DNA from: Acidobacteriota bacterium
Lineage (GTDB): Bacteria; Acidobacteriota; UBA6911; RPQK01; JACQSY01
Direction of reading: 5' to 3'
Assembly: GCA_016211085.1 (NCBI GenBank)
Contig: JACQSY010000132.1
Span: 1 to 41,234, forward strand
DNA length: 41,234 bases
Positions 33,801-41,167 of this stretch are shown in pieces. The notes below the pieces were generated by a model. It was given only the letters and a program-made list of their open reading frames with translations, ran no database searches and was not told the DNA's origin. The translations under genes were made by a program, and so were the position numbers. Numbering within the stretch: the first letter of the stretch is position 1; each line of letters begins with the position of its first letter.

Positions 33801-33859
33801 TGTCGGATGAGGGAGTCCTTAGAGGCAACAGCTGGATAGGCCCGGAGACTCAGGAATAA
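30806..33859 (+). CDS. addB: AddB-like PD-(D/E)XK nuclease with Fe-S cluster motif
   Basis: A 1017-residue protein related to AddB/RexB, partner of the AddA helicase-nuclease in double-strand-break end resection. The N-terminal part is helicase-like but the Walker A position reads GPPGSLRN, without the lysine, so ATPase activity there is doubtful. The C-terminal RecB-type nuclease shows ERGDLFHRVL and LIDYKTG (Asp876, Lys878). A 4Fe-4S staple is formed by Cys710 (LRCGFRFF) and CGSCGFRSAC (Cys973, Cys976, Cys982), the arrangement known in AddB. The addA-like gene follows 21 bp later, so the two form an operon. Confidence 0.88.
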   Translation: MAVSRLWVYYGPPGSLRNQNLFENCLRQHVAAHTDFLYLVVAALRQEQLSARFLECFPACFEMPVLTLPGLVRLLSKQLRLEKRILTSPEQLALLDEICSGIPRLGRDRKQLHGILPFIVQYISFLKHQNILDEQMLHLRYQKLGEKPGPFEEELIAIFRTYQKTLKSRGCEDMAGLYAEVHDALLNGLISLRKVFPDLKRLVVEGFVTFTPVERSLLASLFQEVPEVCCSLDTDPAEPEGDFLSKAIEPAREFFQLLNAEWRLVPRDSPPVTPLCVRPLNREQEVLWVADEIEKLSRENPGCDLSRMGIVCSRPDVYRDYVHEIFSRRRLPFNWLPAYSALESRFASFLMNYLRLLEGDFHRDDLFEFLSSPFCKSTGLSDSQLGSLERLSARMGIASGLNCWIHDFPERARQFLATRAQDRKGNFESEAAVNFEKDLQRFTRVLSRLKIPGKLDRERPAVEWLETVLKVCALWFRPAEGHNPDLRSQRLEALTLSSLSKVVEHSTIAAAPLPLASFRSWLRRELALLRNRPELDGPAISIGGVCEFQQCLFSHLFWLGFNEDEFPELPPQQIFFDEIRSSAWTFRHGEAVMAENHYQFYLMRHSAERRLVLLSARHSGASPLLPSPFYKYVETQPVMAASTFEVAAPFSDKGRENIERGVMAEALRRGKELSAFEGRLHDPLALAAIHFRLQKPVKVSPSQLEDYLRCGFRFFLRRFLKVEPFEEIEEEITPLERGDLFHRVLFRFYSDASEAATSGKTREQWLAQSRRRLAQILQEETAQLRFEGLFWRHEQMQMASGLEKRPPGLLDLFLESEWERMQEYVIHSLESHFGPLTLGEFKDRSGETVTVLLHGFVDRIDRSIDHRDEDSYFLIDYKTGAQDAYKRLAEGWGFQLPLYMWGAQQLLQSKVPAAGFYFLRLPLTARLKPVELKSETEKQKFLEYYRGKALRAVKQMYEGEFPVTLLDATGAGCGSCGFRSACRINPKKMQALKTQEAFLSDEGVLRGNSWIGPETQE

Positions 33860-33880
33860 CTCAAGGGGTGATGAAATAAG

Positions 33881-36800
33881 ATGCCCTTGACTGGAGCACA
33901 ACAAAAAGCGCTGCGCGTGGATCGCGATGTCCTGGTAATGGCATCGGCAGGATCAGGAAAAACCACTTTGCTGGTCGAGCGAGTGCTCGAAATCTTGCAG
34001 AAGAACGGCTTTCATCCCGAACAGATTCTTGCCCTCACCTTCACCGAAGCTGCCGCGGCTCAAATGAAAGAGGGAATTCGCCAGGCCGTCGAGGAACGGG
34101 CTCGCCAGCAGTCAGGCGATGGAAATCCCTGGCCAAAGGTTTACCCGCGCCTCTCCAGTGCGCGGATCACCACCATCCATGGATTTTGCGCGGGGTTGTT
34201 ACATGAATATCCTCTCGAAGCAGGGATCAATCCCTTGTTTACCGTGCTTTCTGAGGCGGAGCAGAAGGTCCGCGTCTCCTCTGCCATTCACCACTGTCTG
34301 CTCGAGCTTTCTAGAAATCTCCACCCGGCGCTCGAAAAACTCCTCCACTATCTTTCCCGTTTTGAACTGGAACAGCTTCTCTTTGAGATGTTGTTGCGCC
34401 GGGATTGTATTGAAGGATTCGAAACGGCTGCGGGAGTCCCTCCCGATCGCTTTAAGGAGAGATTTCAAACGCTCGAACAGGTCTACCTGCACGAAAGCAT
34501 GGAACAGCTGCTGGGTATGTGGGAATGGGACCGCCTGCGGCAGCTGTTGATGGAAATTCCCGAGGCGTTACTTGCCTTGAACGATTCTTATGCGCGTCGC
34601 TGCTCCAAGCAGTTGGAGATCTTTTCTGCGAAGGAGGAATCTTCGGCAAAAGAATTTCTAATGCGCTCCGGGAAGTCACTGGAGGGTAGAGTCACTCCTT
34701 CATTGCCGTGGCGTTCCTATGAACCATCCGAGGAATTGAAGCGACTCTGGAACCTGATTAAACGGAATTTGCGGCGCTATGCCTTGGAACACGAGTGGCG
34801 CCCACAGGAAAACCTTCACTTTCAAGAGGCATTGGCAGCTCTGTCCGAAGTTTTCTCCCAGGCGTGCTGTGCTTACGCGCAAGCCAAGTCCTCGGATTCG
34901 GCGCTCGATTTCGACGACTTGTTGCGCCTGGCTGCTCAAGTGGCCGGCGATAAGTCGATTAGAGAAAAGCTGATCCACCGTTTTCTCTACATTCTGGTGG
35001 ACGAATTTCAGGATACCGATTGGTTGCAGTGGAACCTGTTGCAATCTCTGCGAGGACCCCACACTAACTTCTTTTGCGTCGGAGACCTGAAGCAGTCGAT
35101 TTACCGGTTTCGCGATGCAGATGTGACTATTTTCAGGACTGTTCGCGAAAAGCTGGAAAAAACCGGAGCCGTGGTCCAGATGGGCGAGAACCACCGGTCT
35201 ACGGCTTCCCTGGTTGAGTTTTTCAACCGCATATTCAAGGACCTGTTTCTGGCAAGGCTCGATTACGAAGCGATTCACCAGAAGATGGAGTCGCTGCGGC
35301 CCGGTGCCGTCCTGAAAGGACCGCCGGTTCTGGGACACTTTTATCAACTCGAGGAGGATCTTGAAAACCCTGAACCCGACCTGGTTGCCGCGTGGATTTC
35401 GCAGATTGTGGAACAGGAAGGGTGTCGATTTTCGGACATTGCATTGCTATTACGCGCCAGAACGCGGCTCAAGCAATTCGAAGAAGCATTGCGAGAGGCC
35501 GGAATCCCGTTTCAGACAGCGGCAGGGGCCGGCTTCTACCAGCGCCAGGAGATATTTGATCTGCTCAACTTGCTCCGCTTTCTGGCAAACCGCGCAGATG
35601 ACGCTTCTCTCGTCGCGGTTCTTCGCAGCCCTTTCTTTAATTGTAGCGACGAAGAGATCTTTCTGGCTTCGCTCCACTCCGGGACCACCTTGTGGTCCAG
35701 GCTGCAAGCCACGAAAAGTCAAGGGTCCGCAGACCGTCCCTCGTTGAGCTTCTCACGGGAATCGCTCGAGGAGTGGTGGCGTGCCCTGCGTCAACTTCCG
35801 ATTGCGGGACTTCTCAAACAGGCCCTGGAGGATACCGGATATGTTCAAATTGTGAATGCTTGTGCGGGGAGCGCGCAGGCAACCGAAAACATCGCCAAGT
35901 TTATCGACCTGGCTCGCGACTTTGAAAAACACCAGAGCCGTTCACTCCGGGAGTTTGTGCGGTTTGTTTCATCTCTCCTCGAAAACGACACACGCGAAGC
36001 GGAGGCCGTTCTGCCTGAAAGCCTCTTGGATGCGGTGCAAATCCACACTGTTCACGGCGCAAAAGGACTTCAGTTTCCCATCGTCCTGCTTCCCGAATTG
36101 GGAACACCCCTGTCCAGCCTGCGGCGAAACATGCTTTTCTGCGAAACATTTCGCCAGGCAGGGCGGAGATTCCTAGCCTTGAAGATAGCCAATCCGTCTC
36201 AAGGGTATGCTCCGCTTGAGCACCCCGCCTTTACCATGTTGCAACGGCTGGATGAATACCGGCAAATTGCAGAGGAAAAACGTCTTCTTTATGTCGCCGT
36301 CACCCGGGCTCGCGATCGTCTGCTCCTGCTGGGGAAGCACCCGGCGCCGGAAGCGCCGCTGAGCTATGCCCATTGGATTTATCCGAAAATGACCCCGGGT
36401 GAGTTGGTTGGCGCTGAATCCATTTCGGCGCTTTCCCGCAAGGCGAAAAAAGCCGGGCCGCCACCTTCAGCTCGATCCTTGGACCGGCCTCCGGGCCGGA
36501 TTGCTGTTTTCCCCAAAAAAGTGTGGACGGCTACGGAGCTGACCACCTATGCACAATGTGCTTACCGTTTTTACCTCGGTAGTGTTCAAGGGCTGGAGGC
36601 GGGAGAGCCGCTGGACTGGGACAGCTTGCGTCATAAACCAACATTGGCCGGCTCTGCCATCCACGAGTTGCTGGAAAAGCCGGCTGAAGCTTTTCCGGTC
36701 TACCTTCAAAAGATCGAGCAGTGGGAGAAACGCCATCGAGGCATCTACAACGCTGTCGAGCTTGCGGAGCTGCGTTCTCGGATACTTTCTCATCTTCAGC

Positions 36801-37294
36801 GTACTTTGGAGCACCCGCTTATGGAGAGAATGCGCCATGCGGAGCGCCTCTTTAGCGAGCGCCCCTTCCACGTTCGGGTGGGAGTGAAAACCATTACCGG
36901 GGTCATCGACAAGATGTTTCAGGAGAAAAGTGGTCGGTGGGTGGTGGTGGATTTCAAAACAAATCAAGTCGGCGCCGGATCTCTCCAGGAAGAAATACGC
37001 AGGCAAAGCTACGACCTGCAGGTGCAGATCTACTTGTGGGCTGCCTCGCAAATACTTTCGAATGACCGGCTGGAAGGTTTTTTGTTTTTTACAGGTCCCG
37101 GCGCTCTGGTTCCAATTCCCTATGGAGAGCATATCAAAAGACAAATCTCTGACTTAATCGCCGGACTTCCGGAGGTAACCGAGGCCGGCATTTTCCGTCG
37201 CACCGTGCACGAAGAGCGCTGTTCTTCCTGTTGCTTCTTGAATCACTCCTGTCCGGGAGCTTTACGCGCCCCGGAGCAACAAAGCTTCTGGTGA
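33881..37294 (+). CDS. addA: AddA-like UvrD-type helicase with C-terminal nuclease
   Basis: An 1137-residue SF1 helicase-nuclease. Motif I is ASAGSGKTTLL (about 21-31), Ia LTFTEAAAAQMK, II VDEFQDTD (373-380), III LKQSIYRFRDAD, V HTVHGAKGLQFP and VI YVAVTRARDRLLL. The C-terminal RecB-like nuclease has GVIDKMF (Asp1010) and VVDFKTNQ (Asp1024, Lys1026). Cysteines at 893 (YAQCAYRF) and in CSSCCFLNHSC (1114, 1117, 1118, 1124) surround the nuclease as in an Fe-S staple, a feature expected in AddB rather than in classical AddA. With the upstream AddB-like protein it should unwind and trim DNA ends for RecA loading. A Chi-like recognition sequence cannot be read from this window. Confidence 0.92.
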   Translation: MPLTGAQQKALRVDRDVLVMASAGSGKTTLLVERVLEILQKNGFHPEQILALTFTEAAAAQMKEGIRQAVEERARQQSGDGNPWPKVYPRLSSARITTIHGFCAGLLHEYPLEAGINPLFTVLSEAEQKVRVSSAIHHCLLELSRNLHPALEKLLHYLSRFELEQLLFEMLLRRDCIEGFETAAGVPPDRFKERFQTLEQVYLHESMEQLLGMWEWDRLRQLLMEIPEALLALNDSYARRCSKQLEIFSAKEESSAKEFLMRSGKSLEGRVTPSLPWRSYEPSEELKRLWNLIKRNLRRYALEHEWRPQENLHFQEALAALSEVFSQACCAYAQAKSSDSALDFDDLLRLAAQVAGDKSIREKLIHRFLYILVDEFQDTDWLQWNLLQSLRGPHTNFFCVGDLKQSIYRFRDADVTIFRTVREKLEKTGAVVQMGENHRSTASLVEFFNRIFKDLFLARLDYEAIHQKMESLRPGAVLKGPPVLGHFYQLEEDLENPEPDLVAAWISQIVEQEGCRFSDIALLLRARTRLKQFEEALREAGIPFQTAAGAGFYQRQEIFDLLNLLRFLANRADDASLVAVLRSPFFNCSDEEIFLASLHSGTTLWSRLQATKSQGSADRPSLSFSRESLEEWWRALRQLPIAGLLKQALEDTGYVQIVNACAGSAQATENIAKFIDLARDFEKHQSRSLREFVRFVSSLLENDTREAEAVLPESLLDAVQIHTVHGAKGLQFPIVLLPELGTPLSSLRRNMLFCETFRQAGRRFLALKIANPSQGYAPLEHPAFTMLQRLDEYRQIAEEKRLLYVAVTRARDRLLLLGKHPAPEAPLSYAHWIYPKMTPGELVGAESISALSRKAKKAGPPPSARSLDRPPGRIAVFPKKVWTATELTTYAQCAYRFYLGSVQGLEAGEPLDWDSLRHKPTLAGSAIHELLEKPAEAFPVYLQKIEQWEKRHRGIYNAVELAELRSRILSHLQRTLEHPLMERMRHAERLFSERPFHVRVGVKTITGVIDKMFQEKSGRWVVVDFKTNQVGAGSLQEEIRRQSYDLQVQIYLWAASQILSNDRLEGFLFFTGPGALVPIPYGEHIKRQISDLIAGLPEVTEAGIFRRTVHEERCSSCCFLNHSCPGALRAPEQQSFW

Positions 37295-37346
37295 TCAGAA
37301 GCGTGTCAATGAGCGTTCCTGCAGCAATCAACTGAACGCGCTTGCT

Positions 37347-37617
37347 GCGGAGAGGCTGTCTCAAAAGCCTTCGATCCAGTGCCGCTGGTGAAGACCGTCC
37401 AACAAAAATCCCGTTTTCATGACAAGGCCCTTAAAAACTTCCTGCACGGGAAAACGATAGGTTCCGTCGCCCGCCCCAAAACGGCGGGCGAAATGGCAAG
37501 ATCACCTTGCGAGAGCCTGCAAGGTAGAAGCCCGGTTCGAAACCCGGCCTAGGACGAACGATTGCTGGCACACCGGGAAAATTACCAAAGCCGCGAGTTT
37601 TGAGACGGCCTCTTCGC
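37347..37617. mobile_element. MITE-like element, copy 1, with terminal inverted repeats
   Basis: A 271-bp non-coding element between addA and the ETF-QO gene. The ends GCGGAGAGGCTGTCTCAAAA and, inverted, GCGAAGAGGCCGTCTCAAAA match at 18 of 20 positions. The GCTGTCTCAAAA type of terminus is common in insertion sequences. Inside are a 9-bp hairpin TCGCCCGCC/GGCGGGCGA (loop CCAAAAC), a 7-bp hairpin ACCTTGC/GCAAGGT, and a CCCGG-TTCGAAA-CCCGG stretch like a tRNA T-arm with one mismatch. No target duplication is obvious. No transposase gene is present, so it would need help from an element elsewhere. Confidence 0.6.
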
Positions 37618-37658
37618 TTCGCGCCGCGCGCCTCGGATCCCGAGCTTCCCGCGTGCCA

Positions 37659-37688
37659 TTGACCGGGTGTCCGCAGAACCATTAGTAT
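37659..37688 (+). promoter_or_regulatory. Candidate promoter of the ETF-QO gene (near-leaderless)
   Basis: TTGACC (37659-37664), 18-bp spacer, TAGTAT (37683-37688). The ATG at 37699 lies 10 nt after the -10 box; the ATG at 37687 overlaps the box and is therefore unlikely. No Shine-Dalgarno sequence is visible. Confidence 0.5.
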
Positions 37689-37698
37689 GATGCTCCCT

Positions 37699-39369
37699 AT
37701 GGAACGCGAACAGCTCGAAGTGGACGTACTTTTCGTCGGGGCAGGCCCTGCCAGCCTGGCGGCGGCGCTGCACCTTTCCCGCCTGGTTCGCGATCACAAC
37801 CAGAGCGTGGAAAGAGGAAGCTCTGGACGAAAATTACAAGATCTTACTCTTCTGGTGATTGAGAAGGGGAAAGATATCGGAGCGCACGCTCTCAGTGGAG
37901 CCGTGGTTGATCCCCGTGGATTCCGAGAGTTGCTGCAGGGTTTTCCGGGAGAAGAGCCCCCCTATGATGCCGCGGTTCACGATGACGCTCTTTATTGGAT
38001 GACGCGCAATGAAGCCATTCGCTCCCCCCTGACGCCGCTTCCCCTGAGAAACCACGGTTACTTCGTCGCTTCCCTGGGGAAGTTGGTGCGATGGATGGCG
38101 CAACTCTGCGAGAAGAACGGCATAGAAGTCTATCCTGAGTTTCCTGCCGTGGAACTGCTTTATGAGGAGAAGGTGGTCAAGGGTGTACGCATCGGCGATA
38201 AGGGACGAGACAAGAACGCCGCGCCCAAATCCAACTTCGAGCCGGGGATTGATGTGCTCTCCCGCGTCACCGTTCTTGGCGAAGGCCCGCGCGGTACACT
38301 CGCCAAACAAGCCTCTCGCAAGCTAAACCTCGAAGGGGGGCGGCCGCCGCAGATCTATTCGATCGGTGTAAAGGAAATCTGGCAATCGTCCAAACCGGTA
38401 CGGCCCGGCATTGTTTATCACACCCTGGGTTACCCTCTGGCGAAGGGAGAGTTTGGCGGGGCCTTCATCTATACGATGCAGGAGAACCTGATCGACGTCG
38501 GATGCGTCGTAGGATTAGATTCTCCGAATCCGCGGACCGACTGCCACCTTCTGCTTCAAAAATTGAAAACCCATCCTTTCGTACGTTCGATGCTGGAAGG
38601 CGGCAAGCTGCTCTCCTATGGCGCCAAGGCCGTTCCCGAGGGAGGGTATTATGCGATGCCCCAGCTTTATTCCGACGGATTGCTGATTGTCGGCGACAGT
38701 GCCGGTTTCTTGAACGCCCAGCGTCTGAAGGGCATCCACCTGGCGATTAAATCGGGAATGCTGGCCGCTGAAACCATCTTTGACGCTCTTCTGAAAAACG
38801 ACTTTTCCGCACAAACGTTACAAGGCTATTCCCAGCGCTTTGAAAAGAGCTGGGCGCGCGAAGAGCTGTGGAAAGTACGCAATTTCCGTCAAGCCTTTCA
38901 AAGAGGCTTCTGGTCCGGAATGTTCCACGGTGCGGTTCAGCTTGTAACCCATGGTCGCGGCTTGAAAGATCCTTTTCCCATTGCTGCGGGACACGCCTGT
39001 ATGGAGCCGCTGCAAAAATGGAGCGCCGACCACTCGGAGACGATCAATTTCGACGGGCAATATACCTTTGACAAACTCACCGATGTCTATTACTCGAACA
39101 CAGCTCATGAAGAAGATCAGCCGTGTCATCTGAAAATATTGGACTTTGATATCTGCCATCATCGCTGCACCTTCGAATACGGGAATCCCTGCCAGTACTT
39201 TTGTCCGGCCAATGTCTATGAGATGGTGGGTGAAGAAGGGAAAAAACGCCTGCAGTTGAACTTTACCAACTGCGTTCATTGCAAGACCTGCGACATCATG
39301 GACCCGTATCAGATCATCATCTGGACCCCCCCGGAAGGAGGCGGTGGGCCCGACTACAAGAACATGTAG
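37699..39369 (+). CDS. Electron transfer flavoprotein-quinone oxidoreductase
   Basis: A 556-residue ETF-QO (ETFDH/FixC family). It passes electrons from ETF, reduced by acyl-CoA and amine dehydrogenases, to the membrane quinone pool that the bc complex oxidises. The N-terminal FAD fold shows DVLFVGAGPASLAAALHLSR and IEKGKDIGAHALSGAVVDP. The C-terminal ferredoxin-like domain carries the single 4Fe-4S cluster: counted from ATG 37687, Cys506 (YFCPANVYEM) and NCVHCKTCDIMDP (Cys529, Cys532, Cys535). The terminal PPEGGGGPDYKNM is typical. The start at 37699 is chosen from promoter geometry. No etfA or etfB is adjacent, so ETF is encoded elsewhere. Confidence 0.94.
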   Translation: MEREQLEVDVLFVGAGPASLAAALHLSRLVRDHNQSVERGSSGRKLQDLTLLVIEKGKDIGAHALSGAVVDPRGFRELLQGFPGEEPPYDAAVHDDALYWMTRNEAIRSPLTPLPLRNHGYFVASLGKLVRWMAQLCEKNGIEVYPEFPAVELLYEEKVVKGVRIGDKGRDKNAAPKSNFEPGIDVLSRVTVLGEGPRGTLAKQASRKLNLEGGRPPQIYSIGVKEIWQSSKPVRPGIVYHTLGYPLAKGEFGGAFIYTMQENLIDVGCVVGLDSPNPRTDCHLLLQKLKTHPFVRSMLEGGKLLSYGAKAVPEGGYYAMPQLYSDGLLIVGDSAGFLNAQRLKGIHLAIKSGMLAAETIFDALLKNDFSAQTLQGYSQRFEKSWAREELWKVRNFRQAFQRGFWSGMFHGAVQLVTHGRGLKDPFPIAAGHACMEPLQKWSADHSETINFDGQYTFDKLTDVYYSNTAHEEDQPCHLKILDFDICHHRCTFEYGNPCQYFCPANVYEMVGEEGKKRLQLNFTNCVHCKTCDIMDPYQIIIWTPPEGGGGPDYKNM

Positions 39370-39409
39370 CGTCGCTCCCCTCGCGGGCCAAGACTTTGAA
39401 GCGCTCGGA

Positions 39410-39424
39410 GGCAGACTTTCTGCC
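39410..39424. terminator. Hairpin between convergent genes
   Basis: GGCAGA-CTT-TCTGCC, a 6-bp perfect stem with a 3-nt loop between the convergent ETF-QO and HAD genes. No T tract follows on either strand, so intrinsic termination is uncertain. Confidence 0.3.
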
Positions 39425-39439
39425 CGCCTTCCCCACTTC

Positions 39440-40042
39440 TTAAACCGGCTGATTCAGGCTGCGCAGCTCTTTTAAAAGCTGGGTTTCATTTTCAAAAAGG
39501 ATGCTACGGATTCCCAATTCGCGAGCGCTTTGTACGTTCCTTGGGAGATCGTCAACGTACAGGACGCAGTCGGGTCGAAAACCCGTCTTTTCGAGCGCAA
39601 TCTCGTAGATTCTCCGATCCGGCTTCATGCAGCCGACCTGGTAAGAAAGGATGTAATCATCCAGTCGTGAAACCAGCGGTGAGTGTTGTAAAAGATATTT
39701 AAAGTGGAGTTCATTCGTATTCGAGAGTGCCACCATTCGGTAGTGTGTTTTCAAAACTTCGAAAAATTGTTCAGAAATATGGCCGGGAGCAAAAAGCGAG
39801 GACCAGAGCTCTTCAAAGAACCCGCCCGTCGATTCAATGCGCAGCTTCGAAGAAAAGTGCCGGACAAAATCCTGGGTGCTGAGAACACCGGTTTCGTACG
39901 ATCGGATCTCAGGAGAGCTTTCAAAATAGTTCTGAATTTCTGCACGGCTAAGGGGGCTGTGGGCGGCGAGACGGTCCACAAAACGGTCGTAATTCAAACC
40001 CACCAGGACCTGGCCGATATCCACAAGCAAGGTGGTAAACAT
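39440..40042 (-). CDS. HAD-family phosphatase
   Basis: A 200-residue haloacid dehalogenase-like hydrolase. Motif I is LLVDIGQVLVGL with nucleophile Asp8; the following DIGxV pattern is that of the YihX-like subgroup, where the second Asp of DxD is replaced. Motif II is ALSNTNE, motif III the Lys in GCMKPDRRIYE, and motif IV YVDDLPRNV. A helical cap lies between residues 15 and 85. The group acts on sugar phosphates; the exact substrate is unknown. ATG 40042 is preferred to the TTG two codons upstream. The IS630 element lies only about 24 bp upstream of the ATG, so the original promoter may have been displaced. Confidence 0.87.
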   Translation of the reverse strand: MFTTLLVDIGQVLVGLNYDRFVDRLAAHSPLSRAEIQNYFESSPEIRSYETGVLSTQDFVRHFSSKLRIESTGGFFEELWSSLFAPGHISEQFFEVLKTHYRMVALSNTNELHFKYLLQHSPLVSRLDDYILSYQVGCMKPDRRIYEIALEKTGFRPDCVLYVDDLPRNVQSARELGIRSILFENETQLLKELRSLNQPV

Positions 40043-40066
40043 GCTCAAGCTAAAACGGCGTAATTA

Positions 40067-40091
40067 TTGAGGTTCGCATAGTATAGTGACA
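40067..40091 (+). repeat. IS630 left terminal inverted repeat
   Basis: 25 bp beginning TTGAGGTTCGCATA and ending TAGTGACA; pairs with 41141-41165 with two mismatches (positions 5 and 15). Confidence 0.85.
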
Positions 40092-40092
40092 G

Positions 40093-41116
40093 CTAGTTTA
40101 GAAGGTGATCGAAAAGACCAGCTTGCTTCCAAAAGGCCCGGACTAGTCTCGGGCGTCGGCGCATTCGCCGCAGGGACCGCCGGGCATACCAGCTTAACTC
40201 TCCCAAGTTCTTCGGGCAGAGATTGGGGAGTTCCTTCTGTTTCAGGTAGCCCCAGATGTATTCCACCGGATTCAATTCCGGAGCGTAAGCAGGCAGGAAC
40301 TCGAGAACCAGGCGCGCCCTCGCTGGCCCGTGACATACTCTTTCACCATGCGGCTGCGATGAGAAGGCAATCCACCCCAGATCACGAGAAGGCGCCCAGA
40401 CAGGTGGCGAGACAGTTGCTTCAGAAAGTCCACGACCTGGGGCGATCGAATACTTCCCGGATACAGCCGAAAATAGAAGCTCCACCAAGTGATGCCGGCC
40501 ATGGTGGAAAGCACTTTCCAGCTGAAGTGATATTGCAGCACCGGCGTGTGACCCTTGGGTGCCCAGGTCCGGCAACGATGGGGCCGCTCGCTCAATCCAC
40601 CTTCATCAACGAAGACAATGGTTCGTCCTTCTTTTTCGGCGTTTTTTTTAACTCCGGCCACCGGACCCGCTTCCATCGTCGAATCGCCGACTCTTTCCTC
40701 TCGATGGCTCGGCCCGTCGGTCGCTGGCAGCTCCATCCCAGGCTACGCAGGATCTTCCACACGTGCCCGTTGGAATACCGCACCCCACACTCGCGCTCAA
40801 TCAGATCGGACACGCGCCACAACGTCCAAAGTCCCGTTTCATATCCCAGCGCCTCGGGTCCGACCTGGAGCCCCTTGCGGATGCGGGCGCGCTCCTCTTC
40901 GCTCAGCTTCGGCTTGCGGCCAGGGTGTCCCTTCTTGAGCGCCTTCCGACCTCCCTTTTCAAGTCCCTCCGCCCATCGACCGACCGACTGCCGGTGCACG
41001 CCCACCTGCCGCCCTACCTGCGACAGACTCAGTCCCCGGCTCAGCAATTTTGCAGCTTCAAGGCGCCGCTGCTCCAAAGCGTCAAAGTCGCGTTTTACTC
41101 CCGCGGGATTTCCCAT
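40093..41116 (-). pseudogene. IS630-family transposase, frameshifted and catalytically damaged
   Basis: The upstream part (ATG 41116 to stop 40592) is an HTH/winged-helix DNA-binding region (LSRGLSLSQVGRQVGVHRQSVGRW). At an A8 run in the coding strand (40642-40649), followed by C, the -1 frame continues as KNAEKEGRTIVFVDEGGLSERPHR, the expected catalytic domain with the first Asp. That site fits programmed -1 frameshifting. A second break near 40303-40310 appears to be a 2-nt insertion: after RGRAW the proper frame resumes as LEFLPAYAPELNPVEYIWGY, with the catalytic Glu, and ends FDHLLN. The second catalytic Asp, normally in IWD-LxxHRS, is Gly (IWGGLPSHRS, codon at 40374-40376). The copy is therefore probably inactive. 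Confidence 0.85.
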
Positions 41117-41140
41117 GCACGACACCATAGCACTAGGGTA

Positions 41141-41165
41141 TGTCACTATATTATGCGAACATCAA
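41141..41165 (-). repeat. IS630 right terminal inverted repeat
   Basis: 25 bp, inverted copy of 40067-40091 with two differences; followed by the TA target duplicate at 41166-41167. Confidence 0.85.
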
Positions 41166-41167
41166 TA

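Larger units (their letters stand above)
40065..41167. mobile_element. IS630-family insertion sequence
   Basis: A 1.1-kb element flanked by TA on both sides (40065-40066 and 41166-41167), the usual IS630/Tc1-mariner target duplication. Terminal inverted repeats of 25 bp (40067-40091 and 41141-41165) match at 23 of 25 positions and contain GTTCGCATA and TATAGTGACA. It encodes one minus-strand transposase that is interrupted (see that entry). Size, ends, TA duplication and protein all agree with the family. Confidence 0.88.

Noticed and set aside
37495..37560. A tRNA gene
   Set aside because: Only a T-arm-like segment is present; no acceptor stem, D-arm or plausible anticodon loop can be drawn.
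37431..37682. Minus-strand 83-residue frame with a RPGFEPGFYLAGSR stretch
   Set aside because: The stretch is the translation of the T-arm-like and hairpin sequences of the MITE-like element, not a protein family.
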